Source of the DNA: Lachnospiraceae bacterium
GTDB lineage: Bacteria > Bacillota > Clostridia > Lachnospirales > Lachnospiraceae
Reading direction: 5' to 3'
Length of the DNA stretch: 5,892 nucleotides
NCBI GenBank assembly: GCA_029068665.1
Contig: JAIECC010000288.1
Span: 1 to 5,892 of the forward strand
The first letter of the stretch is position 1. Every line of letters begins with the position of its first letter. A model generated the notes under the pieces. That model worked only from the letters and a program-made list of their open reading frames with translations, was not told the origin of the DNA and did not search any database. This document shows positions 1 to 5,860 of the stretch, piece by piece. A program made the translations under genes and the position numbers.

Positions 1-1
1 T

Positions 2-124
2 TTCACAAGTATGGCAAATGGTGATAACGGCAGCGGCGGCACGATCGCACTTCTGTTTTGGTGCGCTTACTTCATTCCAATAGGTATATTGTCGTATAGG
101 CATTTTGGAAAAGAAAAACGATAA
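2..124 (+). CDS. C-terminal end of an unrecognised membrane protein (partial, 5' end outside window)
   Basis: The frame is open from the window edge to a TAA at 122-124 and gives 40 residues. A glycine-rich polar stretch (DNGSGG) is followed by about 19 mostly hydrophobic residues with aromatic and proline positions (TIALLFWC...IPIGILSY), then a basic tail ending GKEKR. This pattern fits the last transmembrane helix of a membrane protein whose positively charged tail lies in the cytoplasm. An ATG at 11-13 lies in frame, but no ribosome binding site can be judged so close to the edge, so I treat the frame as the end of a longer gene. The family is not recognisable from so short a piece, and chance openness of a 123-base frame cannot be excluded. 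The next gene follows 63 bases later on the same strand. Confidence 0.4.
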   Translation, partial: FTSMANGDNGSGGTIALLFWCAYFIPIGILSYRHFGKEKR

Positions 125-174
125 ATTCCAATTTGTCGATAAGATGAATAACGTAAAACATTGGGCTTAGAAAT

Positions 175-181
175 GGAGAAG
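175..181 (+). promoter_or_regulatory. Ribosome binding site that decides the acetyltransferase start
   Basis: GGAGAAG lies 6 bases before the ATG at 188. The other in-frame starts, TTG at 161 and ATG at 173, have no comparable purine-rich site at the right distance. The ATG at 173 actually overlaps the first base of this site. Confidence 0.65.
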
Positions 182-187
182 TTACAA

Positions 188-640
188 ATGCGAGTAATAG
201 ATTATTATAACTGCGAACGACAGGCGTATTGGTTGGAACAAATAAAGAAAAGTGATTGGGGAGCAGGTCAATTTTTGTATGAATTGTTAAGTGAAAACAA
301 GTTTAAGGATACTGTGGGTGAAAAATCAAAGGTATTGATGCTCGTGAATGAAGATGAACTCATTTCATTTTGCACATATGCGGAAAAAGATGATATCCAG
401 CCGACAGTGCTGACTCCATGGATTGGATTTGTGTATACCTTTCCCCAATATAGGGGACATCGATATGTAGGAAAATTGTTTCAGGAAATTGAGAAACTTG
501 CTAAAGCCGAGAAAGTGCAAGATATCTTTATCTCAACAAACCATACAGGATTATATGAAAAGTATGGGTGTGAATTTTACCAAATGATGAATGATATGGA
601 TGGAGAGCCTTCCAGAGTTTATAAGAAGCATATAAATTAG
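188..640 (+). CDS. GNAT-family N-acetyltransferase
   Basis: This is a 150-residue cytosolic protein, the usual length for a single-domain GNAT enzyme, which transfers an acetyl group from acetyl-CoA to an amine. The acceptor cannot be read from the sequence. Residues about 78-90 (WIGFVYTFPQYRG) look like beta strand 4, leading into the acetyl-CoA pyrophosphate loop at 89-94 (RGHRYV) and the following helix. Residues 118-131 (NHTGLYEKYGCEFY) match the C-terminal motif B, with the Tyr often used as a general acid. The loop departs from the textbook Q/R-x-x-G-x-G/A form because Arg and Val replace the second and third conserved small residues. I chose ATG 188 over TTG 161 and ATG 173 because of the GGAGAAG site. 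A hand count over 241-600 gives about 36% GC, lower than the downstream genes, so it may be an accessory or acquired gene. It ends 138 bases before fhs and is separated from it by a promoter, so it is probably a separate transcription unit. Family is fairly sure; specific role unknown. Confidence 0.8.
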   Translation: MRVIDYYNCERQAYWLEQIKKSDWGAGQFLYELLSENKFKDTVGEKSKVLMLVNEDELISFCTYAEKDDIQPTVLTPWIGFVYTFPQYRGHRYVGKLFQEIEKLAKAEKVQDIFISTNHTGLYEKYGCEFYQMMNDMDGEPSRVYKKHIN

Positions 641-680
641 GCTAAATTATATTTCAGTTTGTTGGGTGGCTGGCAGGGAC

Positions 681-696
681 GCTTTTCCGGAAAGGC
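681..696. promoter_or_regulatory. Candidate operator: 16-base inverted repeat upstream of the fhs promoter
   Basis: The half-sites GCTTTTCC and GGAAAGGC are complementary with a single T-G mismatch at 683/694, and the inner ten bases (TTTCCGGAAA) form a perfect palindrome. The repeat ends two bases before the -35 hexamer. It has no central spacer and no following T-run, so it does not look like a terminator. A binding site for a dimeric regulator of fhs is an inference, and no known operator consensus is recognised. Confidence 0.4.
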
Positions 697-698
697 AG

Positions 699-727
699 TT
701 GACATTGGGATAGGAATTGGTTAGGAT
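699..727 (+). promoter_or_regulatory. Sigma-A-type promoter for fhs and probably the downstream genes
   Basis: A perfect -35 hexamer TTGACA (699-704) is followed by a 17-base spacer and a -10 hexamer TAGGAT (722-727, four of six matches to TATAAT). The transcript would start near 734, leaving a leader of about 45 bases before the fhs ATG. The fhs ribosome binding site AGAAAGGA (762-769) lies within that leader. The leader is too short for a typical tetrahydrofolate riboswitch. Confidence 0.6.
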
Positions 728-778
728 TGCTAGTAATGGAATAAATGAGGTTATGCAGTTCAGAAAGGATATTAATAA

Positions 779-2449
779 ATGAAAACGGACATAGAAATCG
801 CACAGGAAGCAGAATTAAAGCCCATAGGAGAAATTGCAGAGAAGCTGAACATAGAAGCAGATGAACTGGAGCTATATGGTAAGTATAAGGCAAAGCTCAG
901 TGATGAATTGATTAGCCGGGTGCAGACAAATCCGGACGGAAAGCTGATATTGGTGACTGCCATTAATCCCACTCCGGCAGGAGAAGGAAAGACTACGGTT
1001 ACGGTGGGTCTGGGACAAGCCTTTGGATTGTTGAATAAAAAGTCAGTCATTGCCCTGCGGGAGCCTTCTCTTGGTCCCTGCTTTGGCATTAAGGGGGGAG
1101 CTGCAGGAGGCGGTTATTCCCAGGTAGTTCCCATGGAGGATTTGAATCTTCATTTTACCGGTGATTTCCACGCCATTACATCTGCCAATAATCTGTTGGC
1201 GGCTATGCTGGATAATCATTTACAGCAGGGAAATGAACTGGGAATCGATCCAAAGCAGATTGTTTGGAAGCGGTGTCTGGATATGAATGACCGGGCTTTG
1301 CGAAATATTGTTATTGGTATGGGTGGAAAGCTGGATGGTGTGGTTCGGCAGGATGGCTTTGACATTACCGTTGCTTCTGAGATTATGGCAATTTTGTGTC
1401 TGGCAGAGGATTTGCAGGATTTATCCCGTCGGTTAAGCAGAATTATTGTTGCATATAAGTATGACGGAACTCCGGTTACGGCTGCTGACCTAAAGGCTGT
1501 GGGAGCCATGACCGCTTTGCTGAAGGATGCTATGAAGCCGAATCTGATTCAGACCTTAGAGCATACACCTGCTATTGTACACGGGGGGCCGTTTGCCAAT
1601 ATTGCTCATGGCTGTAACAGTGTGCGCGCTACCAAAACAGCCTTAAAGCTGGCAGATTATGTTATTACGGAAGCAGGCTTTGGTGCTGATTTGGGTGCAG
1701 AGAAATTCCTGAATATCAAGTGCCGTCAGGCAGGTCTGCGGCCGGATGCCATTGTACTGGTGGCAACGATACGGGCTTTAAAATACAATGGCGGTGCGGA
1801 TAAAAGTGAATTGAATGTGGAAAATATAGATGCTTTAAGTAAAGGAATTGTGAACCTGGAAAAGCATATTGAGAATCTGAAAAAGTTTGGTGTGCCGATT
1901 GTAGTGACATTAAACCGGTTTGTCTCAGACAGTGATGCAGAATTAGTCTTTGTAAAGAATTTCTGTGAGGAGCGGGATTGTGCGTTTGCATTGGCTGAGG
2001 TATGGGAGAAAGGTGGAGAAGGCGGTATTCCGTTGGCAGAGACGGTCCTTCATACTTTAGAAACCAAGGAAAGCCATTATCAGCCATTGTATGATAACGA
2101 ATTGAGCATAGAAGAAAAGATAGAAGCCATTGCCATGGAAATCTATGGCGCCGGAAGTGTTACTTATGCACCGGCGGCAAAGAAAGCCATAGAGCGGATT
2201 ACGGCTCTTGGCTATGGAGCCCTTCCGGTTTGTATGGCAAAGAATCAGTATTCCTTATCCGATGACCCGAACAAGCTGGGACGGCCAAGCGGATTTGAGA
2301 TTGCCATACGTGAAGTATATGTCAGTGCCGGTGCAGGATTTATCGTAGCCATTACCGGAACAATCATGACCATGCCGGGACTTCCAAAGCATCCGGCTGC
2401 AGAAGGGATTTCTGTAAATGAAGATGGCAAGATTGAAGGCTTGTTCTAG
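779..2449 (+). CDS. fhs: Formate-tetrahydrofolate ligase (10-formyl-THF synthetase)
   Basis: This cytosolic enzyme joins formate to tetrahydrofolate using ATP and yields 10-formyl-THF. It feeds purine synthesis and, in acetogens, the methyl branch of the Wood-Ljungdahl pathway. The 556 residues match the normal full length of the bacterial family. A P-loop-like ATP site lies at 64-73 (PTPAGEGKTT). It is followed by EPSLGP and a glycine-rich loop (95-112), the signature EDLNLHFTGD (120-129), HAITSANN (131-138), EAGFGADLGAEKF (298-310) and VATIRALKYNGG (328-339). The C-terminal part keeps the YGAGSV, GRPSGF and TGTIMTMPGLP blocks. The start is the ATG preceded by AGAAAGGA. It is the first gene behind the promoter at 699-727, and folD, encoding the next two steps, starts 94 bases after its stop. 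I see no frame damage. No separate methenyl-THF cyclohydrolase gene (fchA) lies nearby, consistent with FolD doing that job. Confidence 0.97.
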   Translation: MKTDIEIAQEAELKPIGEIAEKLNIEADELELYGKYKAKLSDELISRVQTNPDGKLILVTAINPTPAGEGKTTVTVGLGQAFGLLNKKSVIALREPSLGPCFGIKGGAAGGGYSQVVPMEDLNLHFTGDFHAITSANNLLAAMLDNHLQQGNELGIDPKQIVWKRCLDMNDRALRNIVIGMGGKLDGVVRQDGFDITVASEIMAILCLAEDLQDLSRRLSRIIVAYKYDGTPVTAADLKAVGAMTALLKDAMKPNLIQTLEHTPAIVHGGPFANIAHGCNSVRATKTALKLADYVITEAGFGADLGAEKFLNIKCRQAGLRPDAIVLVATIRALKYNGGADKSELNVENIDALSKGIVNLEKHIENLKKFGVPIVVTLNRFVSDSDAELVFVKNFCEERDCAFALAEVWEKGGEGGIPLAETVLHTLETKESHYQPLYDNELSIEEKIEAIAMEIYGAGSVTYAPAAKKAIERITALGYGALPVCMAKNQYSLSDDPNKLGRPSGFEIAIREVYVSAGAGFIVAITGTIMTMPGLPKHPAAEGISVNEDGKIEGLF

Positions 2450-2543
2450 GCTGGAAAAGGCAAAGTATCAAATGCAAAAGAAGGATAGGAAGTAATATAG
2501 AAAAGTAAAAGGAAGAGTGAAATAACGGTACAGGAGGAGTAGT

Positions 2544-3392
2544 ATGGCTCAGATTATTGATGGCAAGAAGATTTCACAGGAAATCAAAGATGAATTGAAG
2601 CAGAAGGTTGCTGCATATAAGGAACAGGGAACAGAGATTGCTTTGGCTGTTATACAGGTGGGACAGGACCCTGCTTCTACCGTATATGTGGGAAATAAGA
2701 AAAAAGCCTGTGAGTATATTGGCATTCAGTCAGTGGCATATGAACTGCCGGAGGAAACCACAGAAGAAGAATTGCTGGAGATTATTGATAAACTGAATCA
2801 GGACGATTCTATTTATGGAATTCTGGTGCAGCTTCCGGTGCCGAAGCACATCAATGAAGATCATATTATACAGGCCATTGATCCGAAAAAAGATGTAGAC
2901 GGTTTCCATCCCCAGAGTGTAGGTGCCTTAAGCATCGGTCAGCCGGGATTTGTATCCTGTACTCCTGCCGGAATTATTCAGCTTTTGAAGCGTTCCGGAA
3001 TCAGTATCAGTGGCAAGGAATGTGTGGTTATCGGAAGAAGTAATATTGTAGGAAAGCCTATGGCACTGTTGCTGCTTCGGGAAAATGGAACGGTTACGGT
3101 ATGTCATTCCAGAACCGAGAATCTGAAGGAAGTAACCAAACGGGCAGATATTCTGGTTGCAGCGGTTGGTAAGCCAAAGATGATAGATGCTTCTTATGTA
3201 AAAGAAGGCGCAGTAGTCATTGATGTGGGAATCCATCGGAATGAAAATAACAAGCTTTGCGGGGATGTGGATTATGAGTCCGTAGAGCCTATTGCCAGTG
3301 CCATTACACCGGTTCCGGGGGGGGTAGGTCCTATGACCATTGCCATGCTGATGCATAACTGTGTGGAAGCTGTGGAAATCCGAAAGGCATAA
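2544..3392 (+). CDS. folD: Bifunctional methylene-THF dehydrogenase / methenyl-THF cyclohydrolase
   Basis: FolD interconverts 10-formyl-THF, 5,10-methenyl-THF and 5,10-methylene-THF, with NAD(P) as redox partner, in the cytosol. It takes over directly from the product of fhs. Its 282 residues are the usual family length. The N-terminal catalytic domain has the Tyr48-x3-Lys52 pair (YVGNK), QLPVP at 96-100 and KDVDGFHP at 116-123. By family knowledge Lys52 is the catalytic lysine, and Asp119 corresponds to the folate-contacting aspartate. The Rossmann-type cofactor domain contains VVIGRSNIVGKP (161-172), with Arg165 and Ser166 in the position that usually favours NADP. PGGVGPMT at 258-265 is the second family signature. 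The start is fixed by AGGAGG at 2532-2537, six bases upstream. A run of eight G residues (3317-3324) encodes part of the PGGVGP motif. rimO follows after 21 bases. Confidence 0.97.
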   Translation: MAQIIDGKKISQEIKDELKQKVAAYKEQGTEIALAVIQVGQDPASTVYVGNKKKACEYIGIQSVAYELPEETTEEELLEIIDKLNQDDSIYGILVQLPVPKHINEDHIIQAIDPKKDVDGFHPQSVGALSIGQPGFVSCTPAGIIQLLKRSGISISGKECVVIGRSNIVGKPMALLLLRENGTVTVCHSRTENLKEVTKRADILVAAVGKPKMIDASYVKEGAVVIDVGIHRNENNKLCGDVDYESVEPIASAITPVPGGVGPMTIAMLMHNCVEAVEIRKA

Positions 3393-3413
3393 GCCGGAAA
3401 AAGAGGAAGTCAT

Positions 3414-4751
3414 ATGAACATATTATTCGTATCCTTAGGCTGTGATAAGAATCTGGTAGACAGTGAGATTATGCTGAGTCTGTTAAAGCAGAATGGCTAT
3501 AATATAACCAACGATGAGCAGGAAGCAGATGCCGCCGTGGTGAATACCTGCTGCTTTATCCATGATGCCAAGGAGGAGAGTATCCAGACGATTTTAGAGC
3601 TGGCACAATTAAAGCAGACTGCCCGGTTACAGGCACTGATTGTTACCGGTTGTCTGGCACAGCGCTATCAGGATGAAATCCGGAAGGAAATTCCGGAGGT
3701 AGATGCCATTCTTGGTTCTACTAACATAGATGATATTGTTTCTGTGGTAACACAGGCAGTAGAAGGAAAGAAAGTAAACTGTTGTAAGGACATTCATTAT
3801 CTGCCCTCCGGATTAACAGACCGTGTGGTAACCACGGGAAATGCCATGGCATATCTAAAGCTTGCAGAGGGGTGTAATAAGCGGTGTACCTATTGTATAA
3901 TTCCGTATCTTCGGGGGAATTATCGCAGTATTCCCATGGAGGAGATTCTGGAAACTGCCGGGAAGCTGGCGGCAGAAGGCTATCAGGAACTGGTCATGGT
4001 GGCACAGGAGACCACTGTTTATGGACAGGACCTTTATGGCGAAAAGCGTCTGCCCGGACTGTTAGAGGAATTGAGCAGGATCGAAGGGATTCATTGGATT
4101 CGTCTGCTTTACTGCTATCCGGAAGAGATTACGGATGAGCTGATACGAACCATGGCAGAGAATGAAAAGGTCTGTCATTATATCGACATGCCCATTCAGC
4201 ATTCAGAGGATGCCATATTAAAAGCAATGGGACGACGGACCAGTCAGAAGCAGATTCGGGATGTGGTAAATCGGCTGCGGACTGCCATGCCGGACATTGT
4301 CATTCGTACCACCCTGATTACCGGATTTCCCGGTGAGACGAAGGAGCAGCATGAAGCATTGCTGGAGTTTGTAGATGAAATGGAATTTCAGCGTTTAGGC
4401 GTGTTTACCTATTCACCGGAGGAAGGAACCAGAGCGGCTGATTATCCGAACCAAATCGAAGAGGAAGAAAAAAAGAGGCGGCAGGATGAAATCATGGCAC
4501 TTCAGCAGGAGGTGTCCTATGACAATAATCAGAAAATGCTTGGAGCCATATTAGAGGTATTGGTGGAAGGTTATTTATATGAAGAGGATATTTATATTGG
4601 GCGTTCCTATCGAGAAGCACCCAATGTAGACGGATATATTTTTATTTCGGCAGAGGAAGAGATTATTTCCGGCGAGCTGGTAAGGGTTCGTATTACGGAT
4701 GCAAATGAGTATGATTTGATTGGAGAGGTTGTTTATGAATTTACCGAATAA
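3414..4751 (+). CDS. rimO: Ribosomal protein S12 methylthiotransferase, radical SAM enzyme
   Basis: RimO attaches a methylthio group to a conserved aspartate of ribosomal protein S12, using S-adenosylmethionine and two [4Fe-4S] clusters. The 445 residues show the three-part family layout. The N-terminal domain begins with SLGCDKNLVDSE (7-18), which separates RimO from MiaB, and has cluster cysteines at 10, 46 and 80. The radical SAM core carries CNKRCTYC (Cys154, 158, 161) followed by IIPYLRGNYRS. ITGFPGET (302-309) and FTYSPEEGTRAA (331-342) are also conserved. A C-terminal TRAM-like domain covers about 374-442 and would contact the substrate. Additional cysteines (for example the pair at 123-124) have no role known to me. 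AGAGGAAG at 3402-3409 precedes the ATG. The 3' end overlaps the start of pgsA by 17 bases. RimO is favoured over MiaB and MtaB by the first motif. Confidence 0.95.
   Translation: MNILFVSLGCDKNLVDSEIMLSLLKQNGYNITNDEQEADAAVVNTCCFIHDAKEESIQTILELAQLKQTARLQALIVTGCLAQRYQDEIRKEIPEVDAILGSTNIDDIVSVVTQAVEGKKVNCCKDIHYLPSGLTDRVVTTGNAMAYLKLAEGCNKRCTYCIIPYLRGNYRSIPMEEILETAGKLAAEGYQELVMVAQETTVYGQDLYGEKRLPGLLEELSRIEGIHWIRLLYCYPEEITDELIRTMAENEKVCHYIDMPIQHSEDAILKAMGRRTSQKQIRDVVNRLRTAMPDIVIRTTLITGFPGETKEQHEALLEFVDEMEFQRLGVFTYSPEEGTRAADYPNQIEEEEKKRRQDEIMALQQEVSYDNNQKMLGAILEVLVEGYLYEEDIYIGRSYREAPNVDGYIFISAEEEIISGELVRVRITDANEYDLIGEVVYEFTE
4722..4728 (+). promoter_or_regulatory. Ribosome binding site of pgsA, inside the end of rimO
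   Basis: GGAGAGG lies within rimO codons and sits 6 bases before the ATG at 4735. It decides that ATG over the in-frame TTG at 4720, which would place the site inside the gene. Ribosomes finishing rimO pass over it, so translational coupling is likely. Confidence 0.75.
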
Positions 4752-5292
4752 ATTAACAATGTTTCGTGTCATTCTAATTCCGTTTTTTCTTGCGGCATTC
4801 ATGATTCCGGGGATTCCTGCCGGAAAATGGATTGCTGTTGGGATTTTCGGAATTGCAAGTCTGACGGATTTACTGGATGGAAAGATTGCCAGAAAGTATA
4901 ATCTGGTTACGGATTTTGGTAAATTTATGGACCCCCTGGCAGACAAGCTTCTGGTTTGTTCCGCAATGATTGCAATGATTGAATTAGGACGAATGCCGGC
5001 ATGGGTGGTGATTGTGATCATTGCCAGAGAATTCATTATCAGCGGCTTTCGGCTGGTAGCATCGGATAATGGAGTTGTAATTGCTGCCAGCTATTGGGGA
5101 AAAATAAAAACCACCATTCAAATGATTATGATAATTGTTCTGATCGTAAACTTAGGTGAGAATCTTCCGGCAGTGACAGCGTGGATCGGGGTTTGTGAAC
5201 AAGTATTGATTTATGTATCTCTGATTTTAACGGTAGTATCGCTTATAGACTATCTGGTAAAGAACCGGAATGTACTTTCCGAGCAAAAGTAA
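4735..5292 (+). CDS. pgsA: CDP-diacylglycerol-glycerol-3-phosphate 3-phosphatidyltransferase
   Basis: PgsA is an integral membrane enzyme that replaces CMP on CDP-diacylglycerol with glycerol 3-phosphate. The product, phosphatidylglycerophosphate, is the precursor of phosphatidylglycerol and cardiolipin. The 185 residues carry the complete CDP-alcohol phosphotransferase motif D-x2-DG-x2-AR-x8-G-x3-D-x3-D at 45-70 (Asp45, Asp48, Gly49, Ala52, Arg53, Gly62, Asp66, Asp70), whose aspartates bind the metal ions. MNLPNKLTMFR is a typical PgsA start. Hydrophobic segments lie at about 12-26, 32-44, 71-84, 88-98, 125-145 and 155-175, consistent with about six membrane helices. Family members with other alcohol acceptors exist, but the N-terminus and the location beside rimO and cinA favour PgsA. 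Translation begins 17 bases before the rimO stop. Confidence 0.93.
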   Translation: MNLPNKLTMFRVILIPFFLAAFMIPGIPAGKWIAVGIFGIASLTDLLDGKIARKYNLVTDFGKFMDPLADKLLVCSAMIAMIELGRMPAWVVIVIIAREFIISGFRLVASDNGVVIAASYWGKIKTTIQMIMIIVLIVNLGENLPAVTAWIGVCEQVLIYVSLILTVVSLIDYLVKNRNVLSEQK

Positions 5293-5315
5293 GCACTTAT
5301 CAGAAAGGGAGTATT

Positions 5316-5837
5316 ATGGAGAATCAGAAGGACAAACAGATTTGTGTTCCGGTTATTTCTGCAGAAGCAGGGAGGGACCTGGAGACACAGGTGGTAGAAG
5401 CATTAAAAGAATACGGATTTACCGTTACCACAGCAGAATCCTGTACCGGAGGGCTGATTGCCGGACGGCTGGTAAATGTATCCGGTGCTTCAGAAGTGTT
5501 TGACAGAGGATTTGTGACGTATTCCAATGAAGCAAAGGAAGAGGAGTTAGGGGTAAAGCATACAACGTTAGAACAGTATACTGCTGTATCAGAGCAGACG
5601 GTAGTTGAGATGGCGATAGGTGCTGCCCGCCGTGCAAAGGCAGATGCTGCCATTGCAGTAACCGGTTTGGCAGGACCGGGAGGCGGTACACAGTCACAGC
5701 CGGTGGGATTGGTATACATTGGAATTTACCTGAAAGGGATTGTATATTGGCAGGAATATCATTTTCATGGAAGCAGAACAGAAATTCGGGAGTTAACTGT
5801 AGTAAATAGTCTGCAGCTTTTATTAAATTTATTGTAA
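5316..5837 (+). CDS. Stand-alone CinA C-terminal domain protein, probable nicotinamide-nucleotide amidase (PncC type)
   Basis: The 173 residues cover only the C-terminal domain of CinA. In characterised PncC-type members this domain removes the amide of nicotinamide mononucleotide to give nicotinate mononucleotide and ammonia, for NAD recycling. Visible motifs are TTAESCTGGLIAGRL (38-52, with the likely catalytic Ser42), FDRGFVTYSNEAK (62-74, with conserved Tyr69 and Lys74), AVSEQTVVEMAIGAA (90-104), AVTGLAGPGGGT (114-125) and PVGLVYIG (129-136). All expected active-site residues are present, so activity is likely. The first 20 or so residues are polar, carry no family motif and precede the domain. 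The N-terminal molybdopterin-binding-like domain of full-length CinA (about 400 residues in many Firmicutes) is absent, and the sequence upstream is intact pgsA, so this is a short form and not a broken gene. GAAAGGGAG at 5303-5311 precedes the ATG. A gene name of pncC or cinA would be by domain only. Confidence 0.88.
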   Translation: MENQKDKQICVPVISAEAGRDLETQVVEALKEYGFTVTTAESCTGGLIAGRLVNVSGASEVFDRGFVTYSNEAKEEELGVKHTTLEQYTAVSEQTVVEMAIGAARRAKADAAIAVTGLAGPGGGTQSQPVGLVYIGIYLKGIVYWQEYHFHGSRTEIRELTVVNSLQLLLNLL

Positions 5838-5842
5838 TAAAT
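5827..5842. repeat. AT-only inverted repeat spanning the cinA stop codon
   Basis: Seven bases (ATTTATT) pair perfectly with AATAAAT around a two-base centre GT. The repeat covers the TAA stop at 5835-5837 and the -35 element of the outgoing promoter. The arms contain no G or C, so it would be a weak RNA hairpin and not a standard terminator. It could be an operator or UP-like element, or chance in AT-rich DNA. Confidence 0.35.
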
Positions 5843-5860
5843 CCGTATTTGTGATAAAAT
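5832..5860 (+). promoter_or_regulatory. Outward sigma-A-type promoter overlapping the end of cinA
   Basis: TTGTAA (5832-5837, four of six matches) is followed by a 17-base spacer and TAAAAT (5855-5860, five of six matches). The -10 is preceded by TG at 5852-5853, the extended -10 form. Transcription would start near 5867 and read out of the window. In related Clostridia the gene after cinA is often recA, but none of it is visible here. No LexA-type GAAC-N4-GTTC box is seen up to the edge. Confidence 0.55.

Noticed and set aside
133..159. Possible promoter for the acetyltransferase (TTGTCG ... TAAAAC)
   Set aside because: The spacer is only 15 bases and each hexamer matches at only four positions; too weak to list.
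681..696. Rho-independent terminator for the acetyltransferase
   Set aside because: The palindrome has no loop spacer and is followed by AGTTGACATT, not a T-run.
734..778. Tetrahydrofolate riboswitch before fhs
   Set aside because: The leader predicted from the promoter is about 45 bases, too short, and no matching stem arrangement is visible. The fhs-folD gap also shows no such fold.
654..1089. Minus-strand open frames of 79 and 105 residues opposite the gap and the start of fhs
   Set aside because: They mostly oppose confident fhs codons, have low-complexity or Ser/Pro-rich translations and resemble no family.
1716..2087. Minus-strand open frame of 123 residues inside fhs
   Set aside because: It is antisense to conserved fhs codons, with a His/Pro/Leu-rich translation typical of shadow frames.
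2928..3413. Minus-strand open frame of 161 residues opposite folD
   Set aside because: It lies entirely opposite folD and its short gap to rimO, with no recognisable motif.
4575..5036. Minus-strand open frame of 153 residues opposite rimO and pgsA
   Set aside because: It is antisense to two well-supported genes and its composition mirrors their codons.
5324..5719. Minus-strand open frame of 131 residues opposite the CinA-type gene
   Set aside because: It is a shadow of the glycine/alanine-rich codons of the real gene, with no family features.
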